Shown piece by piece: positions 34,657 to 42,091 of a DNA stretch of 64,000 nucleotides (positions are counted from its first letter, which is position 1; each line of letters begins with the position of its first letter). Made by a program: the position numbers and the translations under genes. The DNA lies in the NCBI GenBank assembly GCA_045636265.1, contig JAZTXD010000102.1, positions 1-64,000 on the forward strand, in the 5' to 3' direction. The notes under the pieces were generated by a model. It was not told the DNA's origin. It was given only the letters and a program-made list of their open reading frames with translations, and made no database searches. Origin of the DNA: Flemingiibacterium sp045636265. Its GTDB lineage: Bacteria > Bacillota > Clostridia > Oscillospirales > CAG-272.

Positions 34657-34733
34657 GAGCAAAAATGACGAAATTAACAAAGAAATTTACTCCGACTTAT
34701 CATTTTATGCAAATTGTCAACAAAATAACAAAG

Positions 34734-34774
34734 ATGCGCCAAAAACAACCGGAACGGCAGATGTTTTGGCGCAT
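34734..34774 (-). terminator. Terminator after lrgB
   Basis: A 12-bp stem (ATGCGCCAAAAC with one extra A, against GTTTTGGCGCAT) closes a 16-nt loop. On the minus strand it is followed by CTTTGTTATTTTGTTG. Confidence 0.75.
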
Positions 34775-34795
34775 GTGTTATCAAAATATACGGTT

Positions 34796-35527
34796 TTATA
34801 TCGGAATTGCCGCCACCATAGGAGCTAAAACCACCGTGATAAGTCCGCAGACCGCGATTGACAGACCGCTCATGGCTTCCTCGATTTCTCCGAATTCGCG
34901 TGCCTTTGCTGTTCCGATAGCGTGTGCGGCGGTTCCGCACGCAAGTCCCACGGAAACGGGGTGCTTTATCTTGAAAATTTTCATTACAACAGCGGCGGTG
35001 GCATTTCCGAACATTCCCGTCAAAGCTATGATAGCCGCGGTGAGCGAAACGATGCCGCCAAGCTCCGCACAAATGTCAATGGCGATTGCTGTTGTTATGG
35101 ATTTTGGCAAAAGGGTGACGAACTGCTCATACGAAAGCCCGAACATTACGCCGACGGCGAGGACAGTTCCAAGGCTGGTCACAGCTCCCGAAAAAATACC
35201 GGCTATTATTGCAAGCGGATACTTTTTGAGATAGGACAGTTTTTCGTAAAGCGGTATGGCAAGACATACGGTGGTGGGAGTTAGAAGTACCTGCAAAAAT
35301 GCGGCGCCGGTGCCGTCGTAACCGTAGTCGGTCTTCTTGCCGTGGATGAAAACCTGGGAATCAATTCCCGTTACAAGCAAGAGCACGATAATTACCGCAC
35401 AGCTTATGAAAATCGGATTGATAAACGAAATTTTTGTTTTTTTGCAAACCCACGACACACCGATGAATACGACGCAGGTCAGAAAGAGTCCGAAAAAAGA
35501 AACAGAGGATGCAAGCTCATTTAACAT
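34796..35527 (-). CDS. lrgB: LrgB/CidB-family membrane protein
   Basis: LrgB (243 residues, about seven membrane helices) works with LrgA in the holin/antiholin-like system first linked to control of murein hydrolases and later to export of small metabolites such as pyruvate or glycolate-type acids. The LrgB signature includes SLGTVLAVGVMFGLS, LLPKSITTAIAIDI and a C-terminal GLACGTAAHAIGTAKA. Its ATG lies inside lrgA (11-nt overlap) with GGAGG 9 nt upstream. A terminator follows the gene. The physiological role here is not known. Confidence 0.93.
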   Translation of the reverse strand: MLNELASSVSFFGLFLTCVVFIGVSWVCKKTKISFINPIFISCAVIIVLLLVTGIDSQVFIHGKKTDYGYDGTGAAFLQVLLTPTTVCLAIPLYEKLSYLKKYPLAIIAGIFSGAVTSLGTVLAVGVMFGLSYEQFVTLLPKSITTAIAIDICAELGGIVSLTAAIIALTGMFGNATAAVVMKIFKIKHPVSVGLACGTAAHAIGTAKAREFGEIEEAMSGLSIAVCGLITVVLAPMVAAIPI

Positions 35528-35891
35528 TTTTGTCTGCCTCCTTTTTATCCTTGTGTCGGATAAGCGCCTGGGAAACGTGTCCCGTAACCACCATTACAAG
35601 CAGAGTGCTCACCGTTGCCACAAGGAGCATTGGGATGATAAACTCGCGGAACTCGTCAAAATATTCAATGAGTCCCACTATGGGGGCGATAAACATTATC
35701 GGCATGAGCGTTATGAGAAAATCTCCAACGTCCTTTACCTGACTCAGCTTGACAATGCCCGTCAGAAGCAGTAAAAACAGCATGACAAGCCCGTAGATGC
35801 TTCCGGGAATGGGAAGCGGTATTATCCGATTAAGCAGCTCACCGCAGAACGATATGGCGCAGATGAGCGTTATCTGATGAATATACTTCAT
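35517..35891 (-). CDS. lrgA: LrgA/CidA-family holin-like protein
   Basis: LrgA (124 residues, four membrane helices) is the small partner of LrgB. The typical LrgA/CidA pattern is seen in LLNRIIPLPIPGSIYGLVMLFLLL (residues 20-43), with the conserved PxPGxxxG. The protein ends in a charged Lys-rich tail. GGAG lies 7 nt before the ATG and a good promoter lies 55 nt upstream. Its stop overlaps lrgB, so both are made from one transcript. Confidence 0.92.
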   Translation of the reverse strand: MKYIHQITLICAISFCGELLNRIIPLPIPGSIYGLVMLFLLLLTGIVKLSQVKDVGDFLITLMPIMFIAPIVGLIEYFDEFREFIIPMLLVATVSTLLVMVVTGHVSQALIRHKDKKEADKNVK

Positions 35892-35945
35892 TTGTATTCT
35901 CCGTTTGTTACTTGGTTATAGTTTATTTTTTAGCGTAACGAAATA

Positions 35946-35974
35946 ATTATACCACATACATATATCAAAAGCAA
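35946..35974 (-). promoter_or_regulatory. Promoter of lrgAB
   Basis: On the minus strand TTGCTT and TATAAT are separated by exactly 17 nt. Confidence 0.7.
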
Positions 35975-35984
35975 GGGGGAGAAT

Positions 35985-36014
35985 ACAAAAAAGCCGCAAG
36001 AAAATCTTACGGCT
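35985..36014 (-). terminator. Terminator of spoIIID
   Basis: A 10-bp stem with one mismatch (AGCCGCAAGA against TCTTACGGCT), an AAA loop and a run of A on the left gives a U-run on the minus strand. It overlaps the spoIIID stop codon. Confidence 0.78.
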
Positions 36015-36276
36015 GAGTCTTCATTTTTTTTACAAGTTCATATTTGCGTTTTGTTGCATCCCCGCCGCGAATGTGGCGCTCCTCCCGATTAAGACAGAGA
36101 ATCTTCATAACTTCTGTGTGCAGTGCGGGATCTATTTTAGCAAGACGTACGGCTACGTCCTTATGTACTGTTGATTTACTTATTCCAAATGCGGCGGCGG
36201 TACTTCTCACCGTGCTTTTTTTGCTGATAAGGTATTCTGCTAGCCGTCTGGCCCTCTCATCGCAGTCATAAAACAA
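36007..36276 (-). CDS. spoIIID: Sporulation transcriptional regulator SpoIIID
   Basis: SpoIIID (89 residues) is the mother-cell regulator that switches genes during endospore formation. It has the diagnostic helix-turn-helix STVRSTAAAFGISKSTVHKDV (residues 20-40 in the annotated frame) and a C-terminal RHIRGGDATKRKYEL basic helix, both highly conserved. A GTG at 36285 would have no spacing from AGAGG. The TTG at 36276 sits about 7 nt from AGAGG and gives a protein that aligns end to end with SpoIIID. It is good evidence that the host sporulates or recently did. It is monocistronic. Confidence 0.95.
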   Translation of the reverse strand: MFYDCDERARRLAEYLISKKSTVRSTAAAFGISKSTVHKDVAVRLAKIDPALHTEVMKILCLNREERHIRGGDATKRKYELVKKMKTQP

Positions 36277-36340
36277 GTGGCTCACCTCTTTAAAGTGTTG
36301 TTTGTAACACTATATGCAAAAGAATGAGCTTTAATGACAG

Positions 36341-36373
36341 CAAAGAAAAAGGACCGCTCAAAATGAGCGGTCC
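36341..36373 (-). terminator. Terminator of mscL
   Basis: A perfect 10-bp stem (GGACCGCTCA / TGAGCGGTCC) with an AAA loop has an A-rich left side, giving U-rich RNA on the minus strand. Confidence 0.9.
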
Positions 36374-36386
36374 CATGTATGTGTAC

Positions 36387-36932
36387 TTATTTCTTGAGAG
36401 AATCTCTGATCTGGCGGATATTTGCGTAGAATTCTTCAAGAGCAGCCTTGTCGGCAGCAGCCTTCGCTTCAGCAGCGGCAGCAGCCTCGGCAGCCGTTGC
36501 ATCTTCCTCTGCCTTCTTTGCAGCGGCAGCAGCCTCTTCCTCAGCGAGCTTCTTGGCGTTGAGTTTGCGCTCCATTCCCTTTATTACGCGGATGGTAACA
36601 AAAATGGAGAATGCAATGATGAGGAAGTCGATGATAGTCTGGATCCACAGACCGTACATAATGGAAATTTCGGCAACCTCTGCGATGCCTGCTGCTTCGT
36701 CAGCAGGTACAGCCTCACGGAGAACGTATTTCCATTCGTTGATGGAAACGCCGCTTGTGAAGTAGGTCATAAGAGGAGTGATTATGTTCTTTACAAGTCC
36801 TGTTACGATAGCGTTGAACGCTGTACCTACAACAACACCGACTGCCATGTCGAGTACGTTGCCCTTAGTGATGAAATTCTTGAAATCGGTAAAGAAGGAA
36901 ACCTTGGGGATTTTTATTTTGTCTTTAGCCAT
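36387..36932 (-). CDS. mscL: Large-conductance mechanosensitive channel MscL, Ala-rich C-terminus
   Basis: MscL (181 residues) opens under membrane tension to release solutes on osmotic downshock. The first helix contains FITKGNVLDMAVGVVVGTAFNAIVTGLV, the gate region, and the second FLIIAFSIFVTIRVI. Between them is a loop of about 40 residues. After the conserved end, an Ala/Lys/Glu-rich helix of about 50 residues is longer than the usual C-terminal bundle (family size about 130-150). The ATG at 36932 is used, since AAAGGAG lies 8 nt upstream. Confidence 0.94.
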   Translation of the reverse strand: MAKDKIKIPKVSFFTDFKNFITKGNVLDMAVGVVVGTAFNAIVTGLVKNIITPLMTYFTSGVSINEWKYVLREAVPADEAAGIAEVAEISIMYGLWIQTIIDFLIIAFSIFVTIRVIKGMERKLNAKKLAEEEAAAAAKKAEEDATAAEAAAAAEAKAAADKAALEEFYANIRQIRDSLKK

Positions 36933-36968
36933 GATATATCTCCTTTTCAATATTATTTTACAAAAATT

Positions 36969-36997
36969 ATTGTATCAGAAAAATCTCACTTTGTCAA
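36969..36997 (-). promoter_or_regulatory. Promoter of mscL
   Basis: On the minus strand TTGACA and TACAAT are separated by 17 nt, about 35 nt before the ATG. The -35 box ends just before the neighbouring regulator's stop codon. Confidence 0.78.
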
Positions 36998-36999
36998 CA

Positions 37000-37893
37000 T
37001 CAACCGTCATTTTTCCTTGATTTTTCCGCTTTTATGAGATCATTGCCGTTTTTAGACTCTGTGGGGGTGTATCCGATTATCTCCTTATATGTGCGTGTGA
37101 AATAAGAGATGTTTTCAAATCCGCACATTCTCGCTGTTTCTCCAACCGTATGGTTTCCTCTGCGAAGGAGCTTCTGTGCCTCGCGGCAGCGAAGATTGTT
37201 TATATAGTGCACCACAGTATAGCCTGTTTCACGCTTGAACTCACGGCAAAAATAAAATTTGCTTACGTTTACATTTGCCGCTATTGAATCGATTGTGAGA
37301 GGCTCCTCATAGTGTGACTTTATATAGGCGATAGCACGCTTTATCGTGTCGCTGTGAACGTGATCGACGGCGTCCGGTATTGAATACTCGCGGCAAAGGT
37401 GAACCATTAAAGTGAGTATTGCCGCTTTTACTGACGCGGCGCCGTATTCATCTCCGTCGCGCATTTTTACTATTTCGTCCATTGCCGAGACAAAACGCTC
37501 TGTGGCCTTTTTGTCGGTGATGACTGTATCAAATTTTATCTCGGAGATATTTATGTCGCATTTTGCGAGAAATGCACTGTCGATAATCAGGCAATCGTGT
37601 GTTACATTGTTACACTTTGGTATGGCGTGGAGCGTGTTTGAATTTACAATGGCAATATCGCCGCTGTTTACGGCGTATGATTGGCGGTCGCAGATGATTC
37701 CGCATTCGCCGTGAAAATACAGTATTTCAACGTTTTCGTGCCAGTGGGGCATAACGCATATGTTTCCGAAGTGATAAACATAGGGATGGGCAGGGTCAGG
37801 TATTACGTGCGCTTCATAGTGGCTGTCACCGACATACACGTCCGTTGGTGGAAGGTTATCTTTAGGTGCGGCGAATAAAGTGCTGCTTGACAT
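37000..37893 (-). CDS. AraC-family regulator with N-terminal cupin
   Basis: This 297-residue regulator has a cupin sensor domain (residues 1-150; HWHENVEILYF, then GDIAIVNSNTLHAIP) and a C-terminal AraC DNA-binding domain with two helix-turn-helix motifs: PLTIDSIAANVNVSKFYFCREFK and TVGETARMCGFENISYFTRTYKE. Such proteins respond to sugars or sugar-derived ligands. It is divergent from the isomerase/dehydrogenase pair at 38037-39981, which it probably controls. The ATG at 37893 is chosen for its GGAGG 7 nt upstream; an earlier ATG has none. The inducer is unknown. Confidence 0.9.
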   Translation of the reverse strand: MSSSTLFAAPKDNLPPTDVYVGDSHYEAHVIPDPAHPYVYHFGNICVMPHWHENVEILYFHGECGIICDRQSYAVNSGDIAIVNSNTLHAIPKCNNVTHDCLIIDSAFLAKCDINISEIKFDTVITDKKATERFVSAMDEIVKMRDGDEYGAASVKAAILTLMVHLCREYSIPDAVDHVHSDTIKRAIAYIKSHYEEPLTIDSIAANVNVSKFYFCREFKRETGYTVVHYINNLRCREAQKLLRRGNHTVGETARMCGFENISYFTRTYKEIIGYTPTESKNGNDLIKAEKSRKNDG

Positions 37894-37941
37894 AAAAAGG
37901 CCTCCGGGCAATATAGTGTTAAATTTGAGCAAAATTTTGTC

Positions 37942-37970
37942 TTGCCAAATCTATAAAACTATTGTATAAT
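37942..37970 (+). promoter_or_regulatory. Promoter of the isomerase/oxidoreductase pair
   Basis: TTGCCA and a perfect TATAAT are separated by 17 nt, in the divergent region facing the AraC gene. Confidence 0.72.
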
Positions 37971-38036
37971 ATCAGTAGAAAAAAAGCAAGAGGTTTTGAA
38001 AATAAATTGCAAAAATTATTTCAAGGAGGTATGTTT

Positions 38037-38894
38037 ATGTACAATTTCCCGATAGGCGTACTGCTCGAGTCCTTCCGCCTGCCTACACGTGAAGCTGTAA
38101 AAAAGGCGGCAGAGCTTGGACTTAACGGTATTCAGATGTATGCAACAAAAGGCGAGAATTCTCCGGAAAATCTTTCGGGTGCAAAGGCGCGTGAGCTTCT
38201 TGGCTATGTAAAGGACCACGGACTTAAATTTTCCGCACTTTGCGGTGACCTCGGTCACGGATTCGGTAATCCTGAGCAAAATCCCGAGAGCATCGAAAAG
38301 TCGAAGCGCATCATTGACCTTGCACTTGAGCTTGACACCAACATCGTTACAACTCACATCGGTGTTGTTCCGTCCGATCCCACACACGACAGATACAAGA
38401 TAATGCAAGAGGCATGCTCAAAGCTTGCTGAATATGCGGACAGCGTAAATGCTCATTTCGCTATCGAAACAGGTCCGGAAACCTCGGCGGTTCTCAAGGG
38501 ATTCCTCGATAGCCTTGGCTCAAAGGGCGTTGCGGTAAATCTTGATCCGGCAAATCTCGTTATGGTAACCGGTGACGATCCCGTTCGCGCGGTTTATAAC
38601 CTCAAGGACTACATAGTTCACACTCATGCAAAGGACGGCGTAAATCTTGCGCCTTGCAATCCCGAATATGTGTACCGCGTGGTACATCCGATACCGGAGG
38701 AGGTTCGCGGCGTGAAACACTTTGAGGAGGTTGCACTCGGCAGCGGAAGCGTTGACTTTGCGGCTTATCTCAAGGCACTTGAGGATATCGGTTACAAAGG
38801 ATTTCTTACTATAGAGCGTGAGGTCGGGGTCGATCCCGCGGCGGATATAGTAACAGCGGCAAATTATCTTAAAGGTATTATAGCCAACAATTAG
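38037..38894 (+). CDS. Sugar phosphate isomerase/epimerase-like TIM-barrel protein
   Basis: This 285-residue protein belongs to the xylose-isomerase-like (AP endonuclease 2) TIM-barrel family. Conserved positions include GLNGIQMYA near residue 30, TTHIGVVPSD near residue 103, FAIETGPET near residue 142 (metal-binding Glu), VNLDPANLVMV near residue 170, HTHAKDGV near residue 197 and TIEREVG near residue 258. The reaction is not predictable; such enzymes often work with Gfo/Idh/MocA oxidoreductases on inositols and keto-sugars. The second of two close ATGs (38037) has the right spacing from AAGGAGG. Confidence 0.88.
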   Translation: MYNFPIGVLLESFRLPTREAVKKAAELGLNGIQMYATKGENSPENLSGAKARELLGYVKDHGLKFSALCGDLGHGFGNPEQNPESIEKSKRIIDLALELDTNIVTTHIGVVPSDPTHDRYKIMQEACSKLAEYADSVNAHFAIETGPETSAVLKGFLDSLGSKGVAVNLDPANLVMVTGDDPVRAVYNLKDYIVHTHAKDGVNLAPCNPEYVYRVVHPIPEEVRGVKHFEEVALGSGSVDFAAYLKALEDIGYKGFLTIEREVGVDPAADIVTAANYLKGIIANN

Positions 38895-38910
38895 AGGGAG
38901 GATATAAACA

Positions 38911-39981
38911 ATGAAAAAACTCAGACTTGCCATGATAGGTGCGGGCAATATTGCCAAAACGCATCTTGATGCTTACGCAAAAATGCCGAATGTTGAGGTG
39001 GTTGCGGCTTGTGATATCAACGAGGAGGTGCTCAACAAAACCGCAGACAAGTACGGTATCGTCAGACGTTATACATCCCTTGATCAGATGCTGAAGCTCG
39101 AGGAGCTTGACGCTGCTGACGTTTGCGTATGGAACTGCTCTCACGCAGAGTGTACAATTGCGGCTCTCAATGCAGGACTTGATGTTCTCTGCGAAAAGCC
39201 TATGGCAATGAATGCGGGAGAGGCGCAGGCAATGAAGGATGCCGCTGATAAAAACGGCAAGCTTCTCATGCTCGGCTTTGTCACACGTTTCTCAAAGCAG
39301 GCTGTTATTGCCAAGGATTTTATCGACAACGGCTATCTCGGCGACATATACTTCACAAAGGCTTCCTATCTGCGCCGTCACGGTAATCCCGGCGGCTGGT
39401 TCTCCGACAAGTCCAAGTCCGGCGGCGGTCCGATCATTGATATCGGCGTTCATCCGCTTGACCTTATCCGCTATCTCATGGGCAATCCGAAGCCTGTATC
39501 CGTATACTGTGTTTCAAACAGCGAGCTTCATGAGGACCGTGCAAATCTGAAGACCAGAGTTAGCTGGTATCCGGAAGGATCGGATCCCAAGCGTGATGTT
39601 TGCAATGTTGAGTCGAGCGCAGTTGGAATTATTCGCTACGACAACGGAGCTTCCACGCTTCTTGAGTGCTCATACAACCTTAACCTCGGTGTTTCAGGCG
39701 ATTCGCTGGGACGTACACTCTGCGGAACCAAGGGCGGCTTTAACCTTGACACAATGAAGTTCTATACAAATATAAACGGCTTTATGACAGACGTTGCAAT
39801 CGATGCAAGCACCTACGAAAAGGGCAAGGATCTTTTCTATGATGAAATGGCGCACTTTGTTGACTGCTGTCTTAACGGCACAAAGTGCATCTCTCCTGCC
39901 GAGGATGGCGTAGTTATCATGAAGATTCTCGACGCGCTCTACGAGTCCGCGAGAAGTGGCAAGTCCGTTGACATTGACTGA
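38911..39981 (+). CDS. Gfo/Idh/MocA-family oxidoreductase
   Basis: This 356-residue NAD(P)-dependent dehydrogenase has a Rossmann domain (MIGAGNIAKTHLDAY, residues 7-21), the family CEKPMAMN motif near residue 95, and the C-terminal alpha/beta domain with GGGPIIDIGVHPLDLIRYL near residue 172, which includes the catalytic Asp and His. It follows the TIM-barrel gene by 16 nt with GGGAGGA upstream, so the two act together, probably on a cyclitol or oxidised sugar. A terminator follows. Confidence 0.92.
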   Translation: MKKLRLAMIGAGNIAKTHLDAYAKMPNVEVVAACDINEEVLNKTADKYGIVRRYTSLDQMLKLEELDAADVCVWNCSHAECTIAALNAGLDVLCEKPMAMNAGEAQAMKDAADKNGKLLMLGFVTRFSKQAVIAKDFIDNGYLGDIYFTKASYLRRHGNPGGWFSDKSKSGGGPIIDIGVHPLDLIRYLMGNPKPVSVYCVSNSELHEDRANLKTRVSWYPEGSDPKRDVCNVESSAVGIIRYDNGASTLLECSYNLNLGVSGDSLGRTLCGTKGGFNLDTMKFYTNINGFMTDVAIDASTYEKGKDLFYDEMAHFVDCCLNGTKCISPAEDGVVIMKILDALYESARSGKSVDID

Positions 39982-40004
39982 TTTTTTCAGCGCAAAAAAA
40001 TAGG

Positions 40005-40041
40005 TGATCCCCGTCGAAATATGTCCGACGGGGATCATTTT
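40005..40041 (+). terminator. Strong terminator after the oxidoreductase
   Basis: A perfect 12-bp stem (TGATCCCCGTCG / CGACGGGGATCA) with a 9-nt loop runs into TTTTGCTA. Confidence 0.92.
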
Positions 40042-40045
40042 GCTA

Positions 40046-40074
40046 TTTACAAATGTAAATGTATGTGGTATAAT
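40046..40074 (+). promoter_or_regulatory. Promoter of the second AraC gene with overlapping palindrome
   Basis: TTTACA and TATAAT are separated by 17 nt. The -35 box is part of a palindrome TTTAC-AAAT-GTAAA (40046-40059) that may be an operator. Confidence 0.68.
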
Positions 40075-40106
40075 GGTTTTGATAAAACGTGAAAGGAAGG
40101 TGCCGT

Positions 40107-40925
40107 ATGGAGATCATCCAAGAGGTTGGCAGATATGAGATCGCGTGTCATACCATAAATTTTACCCCGCGTGCAAAGCAGTTCCACTGGCATGAAAACT
40201 ACGAGATATGCCAGCTTTTGAAAACTCCGGCTACATTCCGAGTTGACGGCGTGCTTTATGATGCCAAAGAGGGTGACATTATCGCGATAAACGAGCATGT
40301 TATCCACCAGTTTTTAATTCCGGACGGCGGCTCACTCATCAGAATTTTTCAGTTTCCGCTGAAGATTCTGCTTAACTTCAGCGCGAGCATAGCGCCGCTT
40401 AAAATTCATATAAAGCGCGAGGAAATCCTCGCTGTCCCCGGGCTTGAAGAGAAAATCACGACACTTTTTAACCTTCTGGAAGATGAGGATAATGCGGAGA
40501 ATACCTTGGAAAATCCTTTTCTTTCCGGAATTGCCGCATCGCTGTATCTGCTGCTTGAACGGAATTTTTCCGCAACGGAAAGCGTATTCTCCAAAAATAA
40601 AGAGAAGCAGGATTTTTACCGCATAGCAGAATACATAAATAATCATTACAAGGAAGAAGTGACGGTTACTTCAATTTCCAAGGAGCTGTATTTTTCACGC
40701 GGACACCTTGCCGCAATATTCAAAAAATATGCGGGCGTGTCGGTTACGGATTACATAAACACGCTTCGCATCACAAACGCAAATTATCTGTTGAAAAACG
40801 GCGCGAGTGCAACCGAGGCGGCTTTGGAGAGCGGATTTCAGAGTATTCGCACCTTTAACAACGTGTATAAAGCGCTAATGAACACTACACCTACCAAATA
40901 CGCAAAAAAGAGTGGGGAAATATAA
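40107..40925 (+). CDS. AraC-family regulator (second)
   Basis: This 272-residue protein has an N-terminal cupin-like domain (FHWHENYEICQLL; GDIIAINEHVIHQF) and a C-terminal AraC domain (VTVTSISKELYFSRGHLAAIFKKYAG; SATEAALESGFQSIRTFNNVYK). It resembles the first regulator in layout but is clearly different in sequence. The ATG at 40107 is used because AAAGGAAGG lies 6 nt upstream. It is isolated by terminators on both sides and precedes the second Gfo/Idh/MocA gene, a likely target. The ligand is unknown. Confidence 0.88.
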   Translation: MEIIQEVGRYEIACHTINFTPRAKQFHWHENYEICQLLKTPATFRVDGVLYDAKEGDIIAINEHVIHQFLIPDGGSLIRIFQFPLKILLNFSASIAPLKIHIKREEILAVPGLEEKITTLFNLLEDEDNAENTLENPFLSGIAASLYLLLERNFSATESVFSKNKEKQDFYRIAEYINNHYKEEVTVTSISKELYFSRGHLAAIFKKYAGVSVTDYINTLRITNANYLLKNGASATEAALESGFQSIRTFNNVYKALMNTTPTKYAKKSGEI

Positions 40926-40937
40926 CTCTTAGGCTAT

Positions 40938-40975
40938 AAGAGGACGGATTTTATCTGAATCTGTCCTCTTTTTTG
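40938..40975 (+). terminator. Terminator after the second AraC gene
   Basis: A 13-bp stem with one G-U pair (AAGAGGACGGATT against AATCTGTCCTCTT), a 7-nt loop and a TTTTTT tail. Confidence 0.93.
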
Positions 40976-41017
40976 TTTGTGCCGTGACAATTTTGCTATA
41001 TTTGATAACATATTTTC

Positions 41018-41046
41018 TTGTCTGAATTTTAAAAAAAGCGTACAAT
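41018..41046 (+). promoter_or_regulatory. Promoter of the second oxidoreductase / FAD module
   Basis: TTGTCT and TACAAT are separated by 17 nt, about 55 nt before the gene. Confidence 0.7.
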
Positions 41047-41101
41047 TAAATTAAAGTGTATAACGGAAAATTATTGAATGTTTCAGAAGGGAAATGATAT
41101 T

Positions 41102-42067
41102 ATGTACGATTTTACAGCTGCGGTACTCGGTACCGGTTCTATGGGTAAACATCACATCAGAGTTCTCAAAAATGTCGTAAAAGAGCTGATTATATGCTCA
41201 AATGACGAAGAAACCGGAAAGGCGCTGTCCGAGGAATACGGATGCAAATTCTACAGCGACTATAATGAAATGTTCGAGAGGGAGCATATAGATCTTGTAT
41301 CGGTATGTCTGCCCACCTATCTCCACCGTGACGCTTCCGTGGCGGCTATGGAACATGGCATAAATGTACTTTGCGAGAAGCCGTTTGCGTCAAATGCCGA
41401 TGAAGCACGCGAGATGCTGGAGCTTGCAAAGGCAAAAAATCTTCAGCTTATGATAGGCCACTGTGAGCGTTTCACCAAGCGATATGAATACATAAGAAGA
41501 TGCGTGGCGGACGGAAGATTCGGAAAGGTTCTTTCCTACACCTCATGGAGAGAGCACGGCATGCCGAATTGGAGCGTTGGAAGCTGGCTTGCAAATCCCG
41601 CCTTGTCGGGCGGAATCGTCAGAGATACTCAAATTCACGATACCGATATGATCGTGGGACTTTTCGGCGCACCGAAGAGTGTATTCACCGTTGGAAGCGA
41701 CACACTTTGCCGCACTGTCTACACCTATGCCGATAAGGCGGTTCTGGCATCGGCAAGCTGGAGAGATGTGAAAGATTTACCGTCCGAGCGCGGAATAGAC
41801 GTCCTTTTTGAGCGCGGATTTATTAAAAACAGGGGAGCTGACGTTACTGCGTACATCCCCGGCGATAACTTTAACCCGTATGAGAAAGAGGAGTTTTCCG
41901 AATTCTTCGCCGACGATGCCATTGAAGGTGAGATAAAATATTTTTGCCACTGCATCGAAGCCGGTGAAAAGCCGACTCTCTGTCCGCCGGAGGACAGCTA
42001 TGAGTCGATAAAAGTAAGCTGTGCACAGTCCGAAAGCCTTAAAGGCTTAACAGAAGTTATTATTTAA
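41102..42067 (+). CDS. Gfo/Idh/MocA-family oxidoreductase (second)
   Basis: This 321-residue NAD(P)-binding enzyme has VLGTGSMGKHHIRVLK at its N-terminus, the CEKPFASN motif near residue 93, and GGIVRDTQIHDTDMIVGL near residue 177, the catalytic region. It is shorter than its neighbour at 38911 and only distantly similar, so it probably acts on another substrate. The ATG at 41102 gives the expected N-terminus, with AGAAGGG 10 nt upstream; an ATG 24 nt earlier is less likely. The FAD module starts 24 nt downstream, probably on the same transcript. Confidence 0.9.
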   Translation: MYDFTAAVLGTGSMGKHHIRVLKNVVKELIICSNDEETGKALSEEYGCKFYSDYNEMFEREHIDLVSVCLPTYLHRDASVAAMEHGINVLCEKPFASNADEAREMLELAKAKNLQLMIGHCERFTKRYEYIRRCVADGRFGKVLSYTSWREHGMPNWSVGSWLANPALSGGIVRDTQIHDTDMIVGLFGAPKSVFTVGSDTLCRTVYTYADKAVLASASWRDVKDLPSERGIDVLFERGFIKNRGADVTAYIPGDNFNPYEKEEFSEFFADDAIEGEIKYFCHCIEAGEKPTLCPPEDSYESIKVSCAQSESLKGLTEVII

Positions 42068-42091
42068 ATTATTCAAGGTAAAGTGAGAATT

